Below, piece after piece: positions 15,732 to 23,099 of a stretch of DNA of 37,189 nucleotides. Each line of letters begins with the position of its first letter. Position 1 is the first letter of the stretch. The notes beneath the pieces are model-generated. The model searched no databases and had not been told where the DNA came from. It saw only the letters and a program-made list of their open reading frames with translations. The translations under genes and the position numbers were made by a program. Source of the DNA: an uncultured Oscillospiraceae bacterium (GTDB lineage: Bacteria; Bacillota; Clostridia; Oscillospirales; Ruminococcaceae); NCBI GenBank assembly GCA_949291395.1, contig CASEVW010000094.1, positions 1-37,189 of the forward strand. Direction: 5' to 3'.

Positions 15732-17159
15732 ATGATAAAAAAATATAAGAGCCTCTCTGTGCAAGCAAAAGCCGCAATATGGTATACTGTTTGCAATTTG
15801 TTGCAAAAAGGAATATTGCTTATTGCTGTTCCAATATATACTCGCATATTATCAACAGAGCAGTATGGAGCTTATAGTGTCTTCTTGTCTTGGCTTGAAA
15901 TTTTTGAGATTTTGGCAACTTTTCGCCTTTCTTGGGAAGGTTATATGGTCGGCTTGACAAAATATAGTAATGACCGTGATCGCTACACCTCATCGATGCA
16001 AGGCCTAGGATTTACCATTACTAGCATTGCTCTGATAATCTATCTTACTATACCGGACTTAATCAATAATATAACTGGCATGCCCTTTGAGTTTACTATA
16101 ATGATTTTCGCATTATTGTATACTATGCCCTCTATTTATTTTTGGTCTGGACGTCAAAGAGTTGAATATCATTATCAAGCAGCAGTTGCGGTTACCATGA
16201 CAAGCAGTGTTCTGATTCCAATTTTGGGTGTTGCCACGGCACTGGTAATCGATCAGAAAGAATATGCAATAATTGGCGCAAGAGTAGTGGTTCAAGGGGT
16301 AATTGGTTTGTGCCTCATGTTTGTTAATTGCCGTAAAAAATTCTGTTTCTTCAATAAAGAATATTGGAAGCGTAGCTTGAAGTTTAATATTCCACTAATT
16401 CCATATTATCTTTCATCAACAGTGCTTAACAGTTCCGATAGAATTATTATTCAAAATCTCATAGGAAAATCACAAGCTGGAATCTATAGTGTAGCATACA
16501 GTGCTTCTATGGTAATGACTTTGTTTAACTATTCACTCAATGCGACTGTACAGCCGTGGTTTTTTACTCAAATAAAGGAAAAAAGATACAAGGAGATCCC
16601 CGGTGTGATCAATAGTCTATTGATACTGGTGGCCGGGTTGAACCTGTTGCTGATCGCCTTTGCACCGGAAGCCATTGCCATTCTGGCACCACCCCAATAC
16701 CGGGAAGCGATTTGGGTGGTGCCCCCGCTGGCGGCAAGTGTATTTGTCATGTTCTTCTATCAGCATTTTGTGAATGTGGAATTCTATTTTGAAGACAGCA
16801 AAGTGATTGCCGTTGCATCCATTGGAGCGGCGGTTTTGAATGTTGCACTGAACTTTCTTCTGATCCCTGTAGCAGGATACTTGGTTGCGGGCTATACCAC
16901 ACTGGCCAGCTATCTGGTTTTCTGCGTTGCACACTATATGTTTATGCGTAATATTTGCAAACGGAATGGCTGTCCCACCAGCATTGTAAACATCCGGCAG
17001 ATGTGTCTGATCATGGCGGTGTTCTTTGTACTCATGGGAGTTTTGATGCTGGGCTACGCCCTGCCGCTGATTCGCTATGCCTTTATTGTGATCGTTCTGG
17101 TATTCGCAGCGGTCAAACGGAATTGGATCCTTCAAAAAATCAAAGCCTTCAAGAAATGA
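15732..17159 (+). CDS. Wzx-type oligosaccharide flippase
   Basis: 475 residues with 12-14 hydrophobic helices, of the polysaccharide transporter (PST) branch of the MOP superfamily. The N-terminus AIWYTVCNLLQKGILLIAVP and IYTRILSTEQYGAYSVF are typical. It would flip the undecaprenyl-linked repeat unit to the outside for the polymerase. The ribosome binding site is weak. The gene is compositionally mosaic: the part before about 16590 is AT-rich (18 of 60 G/C at 16381-16440, hand count) and the part after about 16620 is GC-rich (39 of 60 at 16681-16740), while the reading frame is intact. A recombination junction inside the gene is the simplest reading. Confidence 0.93.
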   Translation: MIKKYKSLSVQAKAAIWYTVCNLLQKGILLIAVPIYTRILSTEQYGAYSVFLSWLEIFEILATFRLSWEGYMVGLTKYSNDRDRYTSSMQGLGFTITSIALIIYLTIPDLINNITGMPFEFTIMIFALLYTMPSIYFWSGRQRVEYHYQAAVAVTMTSSVLIPILGVATALVIDQKEYAIIGARVVVQGVIGLCLMFVNCRKKFCFFNKEYWKRSLKFNIPLIPYYLSSTVLNSSDRIIIQNLIGKSQAGIYSVAYSASMVMTLFNYSLNATVQPWFFTQIKEKRYKEIPGVINSLLILVAGLNLLLIAFAPEAIAILAPPQYREAIWVVPPLAASVFVMFFYQHFVNVEFYFEDSKVIAVASIGAAVLNVALNFLLIPVAGYLVAGYTTLASYLVFCVAHYMFMRNICKRNGCPTSIVNIRQMCLIMAVFFVLMGVLMLGYALPLIRYAFIVIVLVFAAVKRNWILQKIKAFKK

Positions 17160-17181
17160 TGCGGCCTAAAACAAATTAAAA

Positions 17182-17215
17182 CGAGCAGGAACGCTGGCAA
17201 AAGCGTTCCTGCTCG
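17182..17215. terminator. Terminator between convergent genes
   Basis: CGAGCAGGAACGCT (17182-17195) pairs perfectly with AGCGTTCCTGCTCG (17202-17215). It sits between the flippase and the leftward ferritin-like gene and can end both transcripts. T/A tracts on either side are short. Confidence 0.75.
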
Positions 17216-17234
17216 CTTGTTTCATGAGGCGTGT

Positions 17235-18503
17235 TTACCCCTGCCCCTCCTTGGAAGCACCAGGCACGCGGCCCAGGCAGGCGTTATCCTTTTTGCGGTC
17301 GGCCAGGGCGGGCACGGGGTGCTCGCCCTCCTGGAAGCGATAGTCCTCGCCGTTTTGCTTCTGGTATTCGTTGATGATCCGATGGCTGGGCACCTGGCAC
17401 ACATCCTCGCCGTTCACTGCGTCCTGATAGGTGAAGAAGAGGGCGTCCTGGGCCAGATCGTCCACCGGTGAATAATCCTCGCCATCGGCGGTGAGATCCA
17501 CGGTGCTTTGCAGCACCTTGCGCAGGTATTCCTTCTGGGGCGCAAAGCGCAGCAGCTCCGGGAACTCGCCCTGGGGCAGCACCTGCTGCCACTCCTTGTT
17601 CTCGTGTTCTTTCAGCAGGTTCGCCGCCTGGTGCAGGTGGGATACCTCCGCCTCAAAGTTCTGCTCCCACACCTTTTTGACCATGGGATCGGTCTCGGTC
17701 TCGTAGCAGGACCAGTACAGATAGCATTCGTTGTACTCGTGCAGCAGCAGGTTTTCCAGCCAGGTGCAGTTGGGGTCCAGCAGCGCCCCGTACTGGGAAA
17801 CGTGGTCCTCCTCCACCATGCCGATCTCCTGGTACAGCTGGCGGCCCAGGTCGTTGTGGTAAAAGCCGCACAGGTTCATATAATAGTTCATGGTCTGCTG
17901 CTCGGCGGCGGTGATGGTGCAGGTGTCCAGCATGGTCAGCAGGTCGGCCTGCTTAAAGTTGCAGGGGCGGCGCACGCTGTCCATGGGGTGACGGTGGTGA
18001 GCGATGGTGGGGCGGCCGGGCATGATCTCGGTGTAGCAGCCCACCAGCTGCTCGGCCCGCACGCCCTGTTCCATCTCCAGCAGGTCTGCATACCGGTACA
18101 GATGGTCGAAGTCCTCCAAAAGGGCAAAGTTCAGCGCCTTCACCACATAGGGGTCCGGCTCCCGCTGGGCCAGGATAGCGGTCAGATCCACCGCAAGCTG
18201 CTCGTAAGTGATGGTGGTCTCCAGCTGGGTCTCGTTGGTGGGCTTCAGGCAGGCCAGCTGGTGCTGTTGCTGCTGCTCCACCCGCCGGCTGACGGCCAGC
18301 TGCCGCCGGATATCGTTGTTGTTGCAGTGGCGGTGGAACTGGTGGCTGAACCACACCGCTTCGTATTCCGCACCGCCCATCAGGATGATGCGCACCTTGG
18401 TGTAGGCATCGGTCTCATCTTTGCAGTAGGCTTTGGGATAAAGGGAAGCCCAGTTCTGGAAGGCGCTGCCCGGGCGTCCGGCTTTCAGTTCAAACGGATT
18501 CAT
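17235..18503 (-). CDS. Ferritin-like helical protein of unknown function
   Basis: 422 residues from the second ATG (18501-18503). The ribosome binding site GAGGAG abuts the first ATG (18507-18509), so the second is the better start. The protein is soluble and helical. Two ExxH motifs, E231-E-D-H234 and E286-V-S-H289, together with E130-D-F-D-H134, E201 and E256, look like the ligand set of a ferritin-like di-iron protein. I recall related anaerobe proteins with the same segments, including FALLEDFDHLYRYADLLEM and LHEYNECYLYWSC, but no biochemical role. A peroxide-reducing, metal-storage or oxidase role is possible. It is divergent from the GH13 gene and convergent with the polysaccharide cluster. 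Confidence 0.75.
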   Translation of the reverse strand: MNPFELKAGRPGSAFQNWASLYPKAYCKDETDAYTKVRIILMGGAEYEAVWFSHQFHRHCNNNDIRRQLAVSRRVEQQQQHQLACLKPTNETQLETTITYEQLAVDLTAILAQREPDPYVVKALNFALLEDFDHLYRYADLLEMEQGVRAEQLVGCYTEIMPGRPTIAHHRHPMDSVRRPCNFKQADLLTMLDTCTITAAEQQTMNYYMNLCGFYHNDLGRQLYQEIGMVEEDHVSQYGALLDPNCTWLENLLLHEYNECYLYWSCYETETDPMVKKVWEQNFEAEVSHLHQAANLLKEHENKEWQQVLPQGEFPELLRFAPQKEYLRKVLQSTVDLTADGEDYSPVDDLAQDALFFTYQDAVNGEDVCQVPSHRIINEYQKQNGEDYRFQEGEHPVPALADRKKDNACLGRVPGASKEGQG

Positions 18504-18628
18504 CTGCATCTCCTCGCTTTTTCATAAGATACCTTTAGTATTCGTTGCTCGCCGTCGGTTTATGCGCCGGTGAGAACAGTAAAACAGCATTTTTTGCAGG
18601 CAGGCGGGCAGACCACGGGAAAATATAG

Positions 18629-18634
18629 TATAAT
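18629..18634 (+). promoter_or_regulatory. Candidate -10 box for the GH13 gene
   Basis: A perfect TATAAT lies 75 nt before the GH13 start codon in the divergent spacer. No recognisable -35 box is at the proper distance, so an activator or alternative factor may be involved. Confidence 0.4.
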
Positions 18635-18709
18635 GGTTACAAAACAGCGGCGACACGCTATACCCAAAATCAACGGCGGAACAGCGTTCCGCCAAAGGAG
18701 TGGAACACC

Positions 18710-20017
18710 ATGTGGCTTGACAAGGCAGTGATCTATCAAATTTACCCGCTGGGCCTGTGCGGCGCGCCGGCGGAAAACGACGGTGTTCTGGAACACCGCA
18801 TCCTGCAGGTGGGGCGGTGGGCCCAGCACATCAAGGCGCTGGGGGCGGATACCGTGCTGTTCAACCCCCTGTTCGAGAGCGACCGCCACGGCTACGACAC
18901 CCGGGACATGACCAAGGTGGACTGCCGCCTGGGCACCAACCAGGACTTCGCCCAGGTGTGCCAGACGCTGCACCAGGCGGGCCTGCGGGTGATGCTGGAC
19001 GGCGTGTTCAACCATGTGGGCCGGGGCTTTTGGGCCTTCCGGGACGTGTGCGAGAAAAAATGGGACAGTCCGTATAAAGGCTGGTTCCACCTGAGCTTTG
19101 ACGGCAACACCCAGTTCAACGACGGCTTTTGGTACGAGGGCTGGGAAGGCCACAACGAGCTGGTGAAGCTGAACCTGCAAAACCCGGCGGTGGTACAGTA
19201 TATCTTTGACGCCATCCGAAGCTGGGTGAAGGAGTTTGACATCGACGGCCTGCGGCTGGACGTGGCCTACAGCCTTGCGCCGGACTTTTTAAAGCAGCTG
19301 CGCAGCTTTACCGCCAGCCTGAAGCCGGATTTTGTGCTGATGGGGGAAGTGCTGCACGGGGATTACAACCGCTGGATGAACGACGAGATGTGCCACTCAG
19401 TGACCAACTACGAGTGCTACAAGGGGCTGTACTCCAGCTTTAACAGCATGAATATATTCGAGATCGGCCACAGCCTGGCCCGCCAATTTGGGCCGGAACC
19501 CTGGACGCTGTACAAGGGCAAGCACCTGCTGGCCTTTTTGGACAACCACGATGTAGAGCGCATCGCCAGCATCTTGCAGAACAAGCAGCACCTTTATCCC
19601 GCCTACGGCCTGCTGTTTGGCATGCCCGGCACCCCGGCGGTGTACTATGGCAGCGAGTGGGGCATCGAGGGCCGCAAAAGCGACGGAGACGCCGCCCTGC
19701 GCCCGGCGGTGGAAACGCCCCAGGAAAACCAGCTGACCCACTGGATCGCCCAGCTGGCGGCGGCCCGCAAGCAAAGCAAAGCGCTGTGCTGCGGCAGCTA
19801 TCGGAACGTGCTGCTCACCAACCACCAGATCATTTTTGAGCGCTGCTTTGAGGATGAGCGGGTGTTGGTGGCGGTGAACGCTTCCGGCGAAGAATTTGTG
19901 GCCCATTTCGATGCTCAGGCGGGCCGGGCCACCGATCTGATCACCGGCCAGCTCCATGATTTTGGCGGCGGAAGCCACCTGCCGCCCTACAGCGTGGCCT
20001 TTTGGCGCACCGAGTGA
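18710..20017 (+). CDS. Alpha-amylase family (GH13) glycoside hydrolase, cytoplasmic
   Basis: 435 residues with no signal peptide, so it acts on imported oligosaccharides. All GH13 regions are present: DGVFNH (region I), GLRLDVA with nucleophile D184, MGEV with acid/base E213, and FLDNHD with the transition-state stabiliser D281. The barrel is followed by a short beta C-terminal domain. The enzyme should cleave or rearrange alpha-linked glucans, such as maltodextrins. The exact specificity (alpha-glucosidase, cyclomaltodextrinase, maltogenic amylase) cannot be decided, but the lack of an N-terminal CBM34-like domain argues against the classical cyclomaltodextrinase architecture. ATG at 18710 follows CAAAGGAG. 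It stands as a single gene followed by an independent promoter. Confidence 0.92.
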   Translation: MWLDKAVIYQIYPLGLCGAPAENDGVLEHRILQVGRWAQHIKALGADTVLFNPLFESDRHGYDTRDMTKVDCRLGTNQDFAQVCQTLHQAGLRVMLDGVFNHVGRGFWAFRDVCEKKWDSPYKGWFHLSFDGNTQFNDGFWYEGWEGHNELVKLNLQNPAVVQYIFDAIRSWVKEFDIDGLRLDVAYSLAPDFLKQLRSFTASLKPDFVLMGEVLHGDYNRWMNDEMCHSVTNYECYKGLYSSFNSMNIFEIGHSLARQFGPEPWTLYKGKHLLAFLDNHDVERIASILQNKQHLYPAYGLLFGMPGTPAVYYGSEWGIEGRKSDGDAALRPAVETPQENQLTHWIAQLAAARKQSKALCCGSYRNVLLTNHQIIFERCFEDERVLVAVNASGEEFVAHFDAQAGRATDLITGQLHDFGGGSHLPPYSVAFWRTE

Positions 20018-20045
20018 CCCAGCGCTGTGCAAACCGCCCAAACCG

Positions 20046-20054
20046 TGCTATAAT
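20046..20054 (+). promoter_or_regulatory. Extended -10 promoter for the tautomerase gene
   Basis: TGCTATAAT carries the TGn extension directly before a perfect TATAAT, 42 nt upstream of the tautomerase ATG and just after the GH13 stop. The -35 region is poor (TGTGCA near 20026). Confidence 0.55.
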
Positions 20055-20095
20055 AGCAAAATAGATGCACGACCAACGAGCCAGGAGGAAACAAC

Positions 20096-20437
20096 ATGCC
20101 TTATATCCATATCACCACCAACACCCATATTGCGGAAAACACCGAGGAGACCCTCAAGACCCAGCTGGGCCGGGCCATCGAGATCATCCCCGGCAAAAGC
20201 GAAAGCTGGCTGATGCTGAACTTTACCGATGAGGCCCGTCTGTGGTTTGCGGGCAGCGACGCCTCCGCTGTTCTGGCGGAGGTGAGCCTGTACGGCGGCG
20301 CCCGTCCGGATGCTTACGACGACCTGACCAGCCGCATCACCGAAATTTTGGAAAGCACGCTGGACGTGCAGCCGGACCGGATCTATGTAAAGTACGCCGA
20401 GACGGAGTATTGGGGCTGGAACGGCAGCAATTTTTAA
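20096..20437 (+). CDS. MIF-like tautomerase superfamily protein
   Basis: 113 residues, the usual length of macrophage migration inhibitory factor (MIF) and D-dopachrome tautomerase relatives. The protein begins Met-Pro, and after methionine removal Pro becomes the catalytic N-terminal base of this superfamily. Further matches to the family are the mid-protein FTDEARLWFAGS and DRIYVKYAETEYWGWNG near the C-terminus, where MIF proteins have the DRVYINYYD-like strand. Such proteins are homotrimers that interconvert keto and enol forms, for instance of phenylpyruvate; the natural substrate in bacteria is mostly unknown. ATG at 20096 has AGGAGG seven bases upstream. It appears to be a one-gene unit. 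Confidence 0.87.
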   Translation: MPYIHITTNTHIAENTEETLKTQLGRAIEIIPGKSESWLMLNFTDEARLWFAGSDASAVLAEVSLYGGARPDAYDDLTSRITEILESTLDVQPDRIYVKYAETEYWGWNGSNF

Positions 20438-20465
20438 GCGCATATAAGACAAAGGCTGACAAGGG

Positions 20466-20775
20466 CCGGGCAGGGGCTTTAGCCGAGTCCGAGTAAGGAA
20501 ACTTTGGCCCTGGCTTACGTTTTTGGAGCCTAACAAACTCAAAGGGGCGCCCCAATACACCAAGTATTGGGGCGTCCCTTTTCATCTGTTTTGCTCTCAA
20601 AAACGAGGGCCAGGGCTGCTATGCACCTGCGGCCCGGCGATTTTGCTGTGAATGCAAGGAAGAGCGACGACGCTACCCTTGGTGGTTAGCTAGGAGCTCT
20701 GACGCTGTCAGTTACACAAAATCGTCAGTCCGCAGGCAAAGTTTCCTTGCCCGGCCTCGGCTTTTCTCTGCCCGG
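20466..20775. repeat. 310-bp inverted-repeat element (MITE-like or structured RNA)
   Basis: The ends are imperfect inverted repeats of about 40 bp in matching order: CCGGGCAG (20466-20473) with CTGCCCGG (20768-20775), GCCGAG (20482-20487) with CTCGGC (20756-20761), and AAGGAAACTTTG (20495-20506) with CAAAGTTTCCTT (20737-20748). Inside are nested pairs: CCCTGGC...CGTTTTTG with CAAAAACG...GCCAGGG (about 20508-20617), CCTGCGG (20627-20633) with CCGCAGG, and CGATTTTG with CAAAATCG. An 18-bp hairpin lies at 20541-20581. A T-rich run follows the right end. No coding frame is convincing. It could be a miniature transposable element or a multibranched non-coding RNA transcribed rightward. Confidence 0.7.
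20541..20584 (+). terminator. Strong hairpin inside the inverted-repeat element, possible terminator of the tautomerase gene
   Basis: Arms 20541-20558 and 20564-20581 pair over 18 bp with one G-T wobble (core CGCCCCAATAC/GTATTGGGGCG) around ACCAA, and a short T-run follows. It is the distal part of the larger folded element but may also stop transcription from the tautomerase gene. Confidence 0.6.
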
Positions 20776-20804
20776 TTTTTGTTTTGGAGAGGGGCCGTGT
20801 GTGG

Positions 20805-20833
20805 TTGACAGGGGAGGGCAGCCGCCGTATAAT
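20805..20833 (+). promoter_or_regulatory. Perfect consensus sigma-70/A promoter for lrgAB
   Basis: TTGACA (20805-20810), a 17-bp spacer and TATAAT (20828-20833) give an exact consensus. The leader to the lrgA start is about 95 nt. This is the strongest promoter by sequence in the window and lies 30 bp after the inverted-repeat element. Confidence 0.85.
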
Positions 20834-20935
20834 CAAAAAGCGACTGTCGGGGGCAGGCCGAGACTGAGCGAAAAAGTGCAAGGCCCCAGTCCGCGTTTGG
20901 CGGCCGCAGTCTTTTGCAAAAAGTGGGGAAGGAAA

Positions 20936-21295
20936 ATGAAGTATTTGAAGCAAGCCACCCTCATCCTGCTCATCTCCTTTGCGGGTGAGGTGCTCAACGT
21001 GGTCCTGCCGCTGCCCATACCGGCCAGTGTGTATGGCATGGTCATCCTGCTGGTCTGCCTGTGCACCGGCCTTGTCCGGGTAGGGCAGGTGAAGGAGACC
21101 GCAGGGTTTCTCATCGAGATCATGCCGGTGATGTTCATCCCGGCGGCGGTGGGCCTCACGGACGCCTGGCCCAGTTTACAGCCGGTGCTGGTGCCGGTGA
21201 CCCTTACCATGGTGCTCACCACCGTGCTGGTGATGGCCGTTACCGGCTGGGTGACACAAGGGGTCATCCACAAGGAAAAGGGGGCAAAAAAATGA
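20936..21295 (+). CDS. lrgA: LrgA/CidA family membrane protein
   Basis: 119 residues with four hydrophobic helices, matching the CidA/LrgA family (PF03788); SFAGEVLNVVLPLPIPASVYGM and the FIPAAVGL segment are typical. Family members are holin/antiholin-like proteins paired with LrgB. They are linked to murein hydrolase control and, in several bacteria, to uptake or export of pyruvate or other small acids. The ATG at 20936 has GGGGAAGGA upstream; longer in-frame starts lack support. Its stop overlaps the lrgB start (ATGA), showing translational coupling. The gene has a perfect consensus promoter. Confidence 0.92.
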   Translation: MKYLKQATLILLISFAGEVLNVVLPLPIPASVYGMVILLVCLCTGLVRVGQVKETAGFLIEIMPVMFIPAAVGLTDAWPSLQPVLVPVTLTMVLTTVLVMAVTGWVTQGVIHKEKGAKK

Positions 21296-21984
21296 GGGAG
21301 TTTGCAAGTGTTTCGCTGTTTTTTGGCGCGGCGGTGAGTCTTGCCGCTTACGCCTTTGGCCTTGCGCTGAAAAAGAAATTCCGGCTGGCCATTTTGAATC
21401 CGCTGCTCATTGCCATCCTCTGTGTCATCGGTGTGAACCTGGTGCTGGGGGTGGATCACGAGACTTATAACAGCAGCGCAAAGTATCTTTCCTATCTGCT
21501 CACCCCGGCCACCGTTTGCCTGGCGGTGCCCCTGTACGAACAGCTGAGCCTTTTGCGCAAAAACGCAAAGGCGGTGGTGTGCGGGATCCTGGCCGGCGTA
21601 CTGGCCAGTATGCTGGGGGTACTTGCCTGCGCAAAACTCTTCGGCCTGGATGAGACCTTATATGTAACGCTGCTGCCCAAGTCCATCACCACGGCCATTG
21701 GCATGGGCGTGGCCCAGGAGCTGGGGGGCATCGTTACCATCACGGTGGCGGTGATCATCCTCACCGGCATTTTGGGCAATGTGATCGCGGACGGCATTTT
21801 CAAACTGTGTCGCATTGAGGAGCCGGTGGCCAAAGGGCTGGCCCTGGGCACCTCCGCCCATGCCATCGGCACCGCCCGGGCTATGGAGATGGGCCAGGTG
21901 GAGGGCGCCATGAGCAGCCTGGCCATTGCGGTGGCGGGGCTGATCACCGTGGTGTCCGCCTCGGTGTTCGCCCAGCTGATGTGA
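21292..21984 (+). CDS. lrgB: LrgB family membrane protein
   Basis: 230 residues with about seven helices. It matches the LrgB/CidB family (PF04172) with NPLLIAILCVIGVNLVLG, YLLTPATVCLAVPLYEQ, LLPKSITTAIGMGV and LALGTSAHAIGTARAMEMG. It works with LrgA as a two-component membrane system. The ATG overlaps the lrgA stop by four bases. A 15-bp perfect terminator stem follows 12 bp after the stop. Neither the LytSR regulator nor a pyruvate-sensing system is visible nearby, so control other than the strong constitutive-looking promoter cannot be read. Confidence 0.93.
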   Translation: MREFASVSLFFGAAVSLAAYAFGLALKKKFRLAILNPLLIAILCVIGVNLVLGVDHETYNSSAKYLSYLLTPATVCLAVPLYEQLSLLRKNAKAVVCGILAGVLASMLGVLACAKLFGLDETLYVTLLPKSITTAIGMGVAQELGGIVTITVAVIILTGILGNVIADGIFKLCRIEEPVAKGLALGTSAHAIGTARAMEMGQVEGAMSSLAIAVAGLITVVSASVFAQLM

Positions 21985-21995
21985 ATAAAAGAAAA

Positions 21996-22030
21996 CAACA
22001 CCCTCTGGAATGCTGTTCCAGAGGGTGTTG
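21996..22030. terminator. Bidirectional terminator between lrgB and the small leftward gene
   Basis: CAACACCCTCTGGAA (21996-22010) pairs perfectly with TTCCAGAGGGTGTTG (22016-22030). T-rich tracts follow on the minus strand, and a shorter one on the plus strand, so it can end both lrgAB and the leftward punA-mrp transcript. Confidence 0.88.
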
Positions 22031-22037
22031 CGTTTGT

Positions 22038-22175
22038 TTACAGCAGGGTGGACCAGTAGATGCCGCCAGCGATGAAGATCACCGCCACGATGAGCAGAAA
22101 GCCCAGCAGGTAGCCGATCGTCAGGTGCTGGCGCATCGTCTGTTTCCATTCCTTGGGTGGTTTGGCCTTTTTCAT
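22038..22175 (-). CDS. Small single-pass membrane protein, 45 residues
   Basis: A leftward reading frame (ATG at 22173-22175, TAA at 22038-22040) encodes 45 residues. A basic head (MKKAKPPKEWKQTMRQH) is followed by one hydrophobic helix (LLGFLLIVAVIFIAGGIY) and a short WSTLL tail. It starts 22 bp after the mrp stop and ends 8 bp before a terminator, which is the position of a last gene in the operon. The charge pattern predicts the N-terminus in the cytoplasm. The ribosome binding site (AAAGGGCG) is mediocre. I do not recognise a family. A chance frame is possible but the context favours a real gene. Confidence 0.6.
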   Translation of the reverse strand: MKKAKPPKEWKQTMRQHLTIGYLLGFLLIVAVIFIAGGIYWSTLL

Positions 22176-22197
22176 AGGGCACGCCCTTTGTGCCCGG

Positions 22198-23028
22198 TTA
22201 CTTCAGCAGCGCCTGCACCGCGTCCGCCGCACCGTTCAGGTAGCTGGCGGGGTAGGTCTCGATCAGGCCGCCGTCGGCGCATTCCGCCAGTTTGGGGTCG
22301 ATGGGGCACTTTGCCAGCACGGGGATGTTGTACTTGGCGGCTACCTCGTCCACATGGCTCTCGCCAAAGATCTTGATCTGCTTGCCGCAGTCCGGGCATT
22401 CCACGTAGCTCATGTTTTCCACAACGCCCAGAATGGGGATGTTCATCATCTGAGCCATCTTCACGGCCTTGCCCACGATCATGCTCACCAGTTCCTGGGG
22501 GCTGGCCACCACGATGATGCCGTCCACCGGCAGGGTCTGGAACACGGTCAGGGGCACGTCACCGGTGCCCGGAGGCATATCCACGAACAGGAAGTCCACG
22601 TCCTTCCAGATCACGTCCTGCCAGAACTGCTTCACCGCCCCGGCGATCACCGGGCCGCGCCACACCACCGGGTCCTCCTCGTTTTCCAGCAGCAGGTTGA
22701 TGCTCATCACGTCGATGCCCATGCGACTCTGGATGGGCCAGATGCCGTTTTCGTCGCCCAGGGCCCGGCCATGGATGCCGAACAGCTTGGGGATGGACGG
22801 GCCGGTGATGTCGGCGTCCAGCACGCCCACGCCGTAGCCCCGGCGGCGCATCTCAACGGCCATCAGGGCGCTGGTCATGCTTTTGCCAACGCCGCCCTTG
22901 CCGCTCACCACGCCGATCACCTTTTTGATGCTGCTCAGCGCGTGGGGCGCTTCGTGAAAGTCCGCCGGGTTCTGCCGGCTGGAGCAGTTTTGGCTGCAAT
23001 TGCTGCAATCATGCGAACATTCGCTCAT
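22198..23028 (-). CDS. mrp: Mrp/NBP35 family iron-sulfur cluster carrier ATPase
   Basis: 276 residues. The N-terminus carries four cysteines (C4, C8, C11, C15), like the ferredoxin-type cluster site of eukaryotic Nbp35 and its archaeal/clostridial relatives. The deviant Walker A GKGGVGKS (about 43-50) defines the ParA/MinD-type ATPase, and VDMPPGTGD, SPQELVSMIVG and the CPDC pair (a bridging cluster site in the dimer) identify Mrp. It binds and delivers [4Fe-4S] clusters to target enzymes in the cytoplasm. A good AGGAGAGGA site precedes the ATG. It is downstream of the nucleoside phosphorylase gene with a 71-bp gap, probably in one operon. Confidence 0.93.
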   Translation of the reverse strand: MSECSHDCSNCSQNCSSRQNPADFHEAPHALSSIKKVIGVVSGKGGVGKSMTSALMAVEMRRRGYGVGVLDADITGPSIPKLFGIHGRALGDENGIWPIQSRMGIDVMSINLLLENEEDPVVWRGPVIAGAVKQFWQDVIWKDVDFLFVDMPPGTGDVPLTVFQTLPVDGIIVVASPQELVSMIVGKAVKMAQMMNIPILGVVENMSYVECPDCGKQIKIFGESHVDEVAAKYNIPVLAKCPIDPKLAECADGGLIETYPASYLNGAADAVQALLK

Positions 23029-23099
23029 TGTCGTATCCTCTCCTTTGTATCAAAGCGGCGCGGGGCTGTTTACCGGCCCAAAACGCCGCGGGCTGGCGG

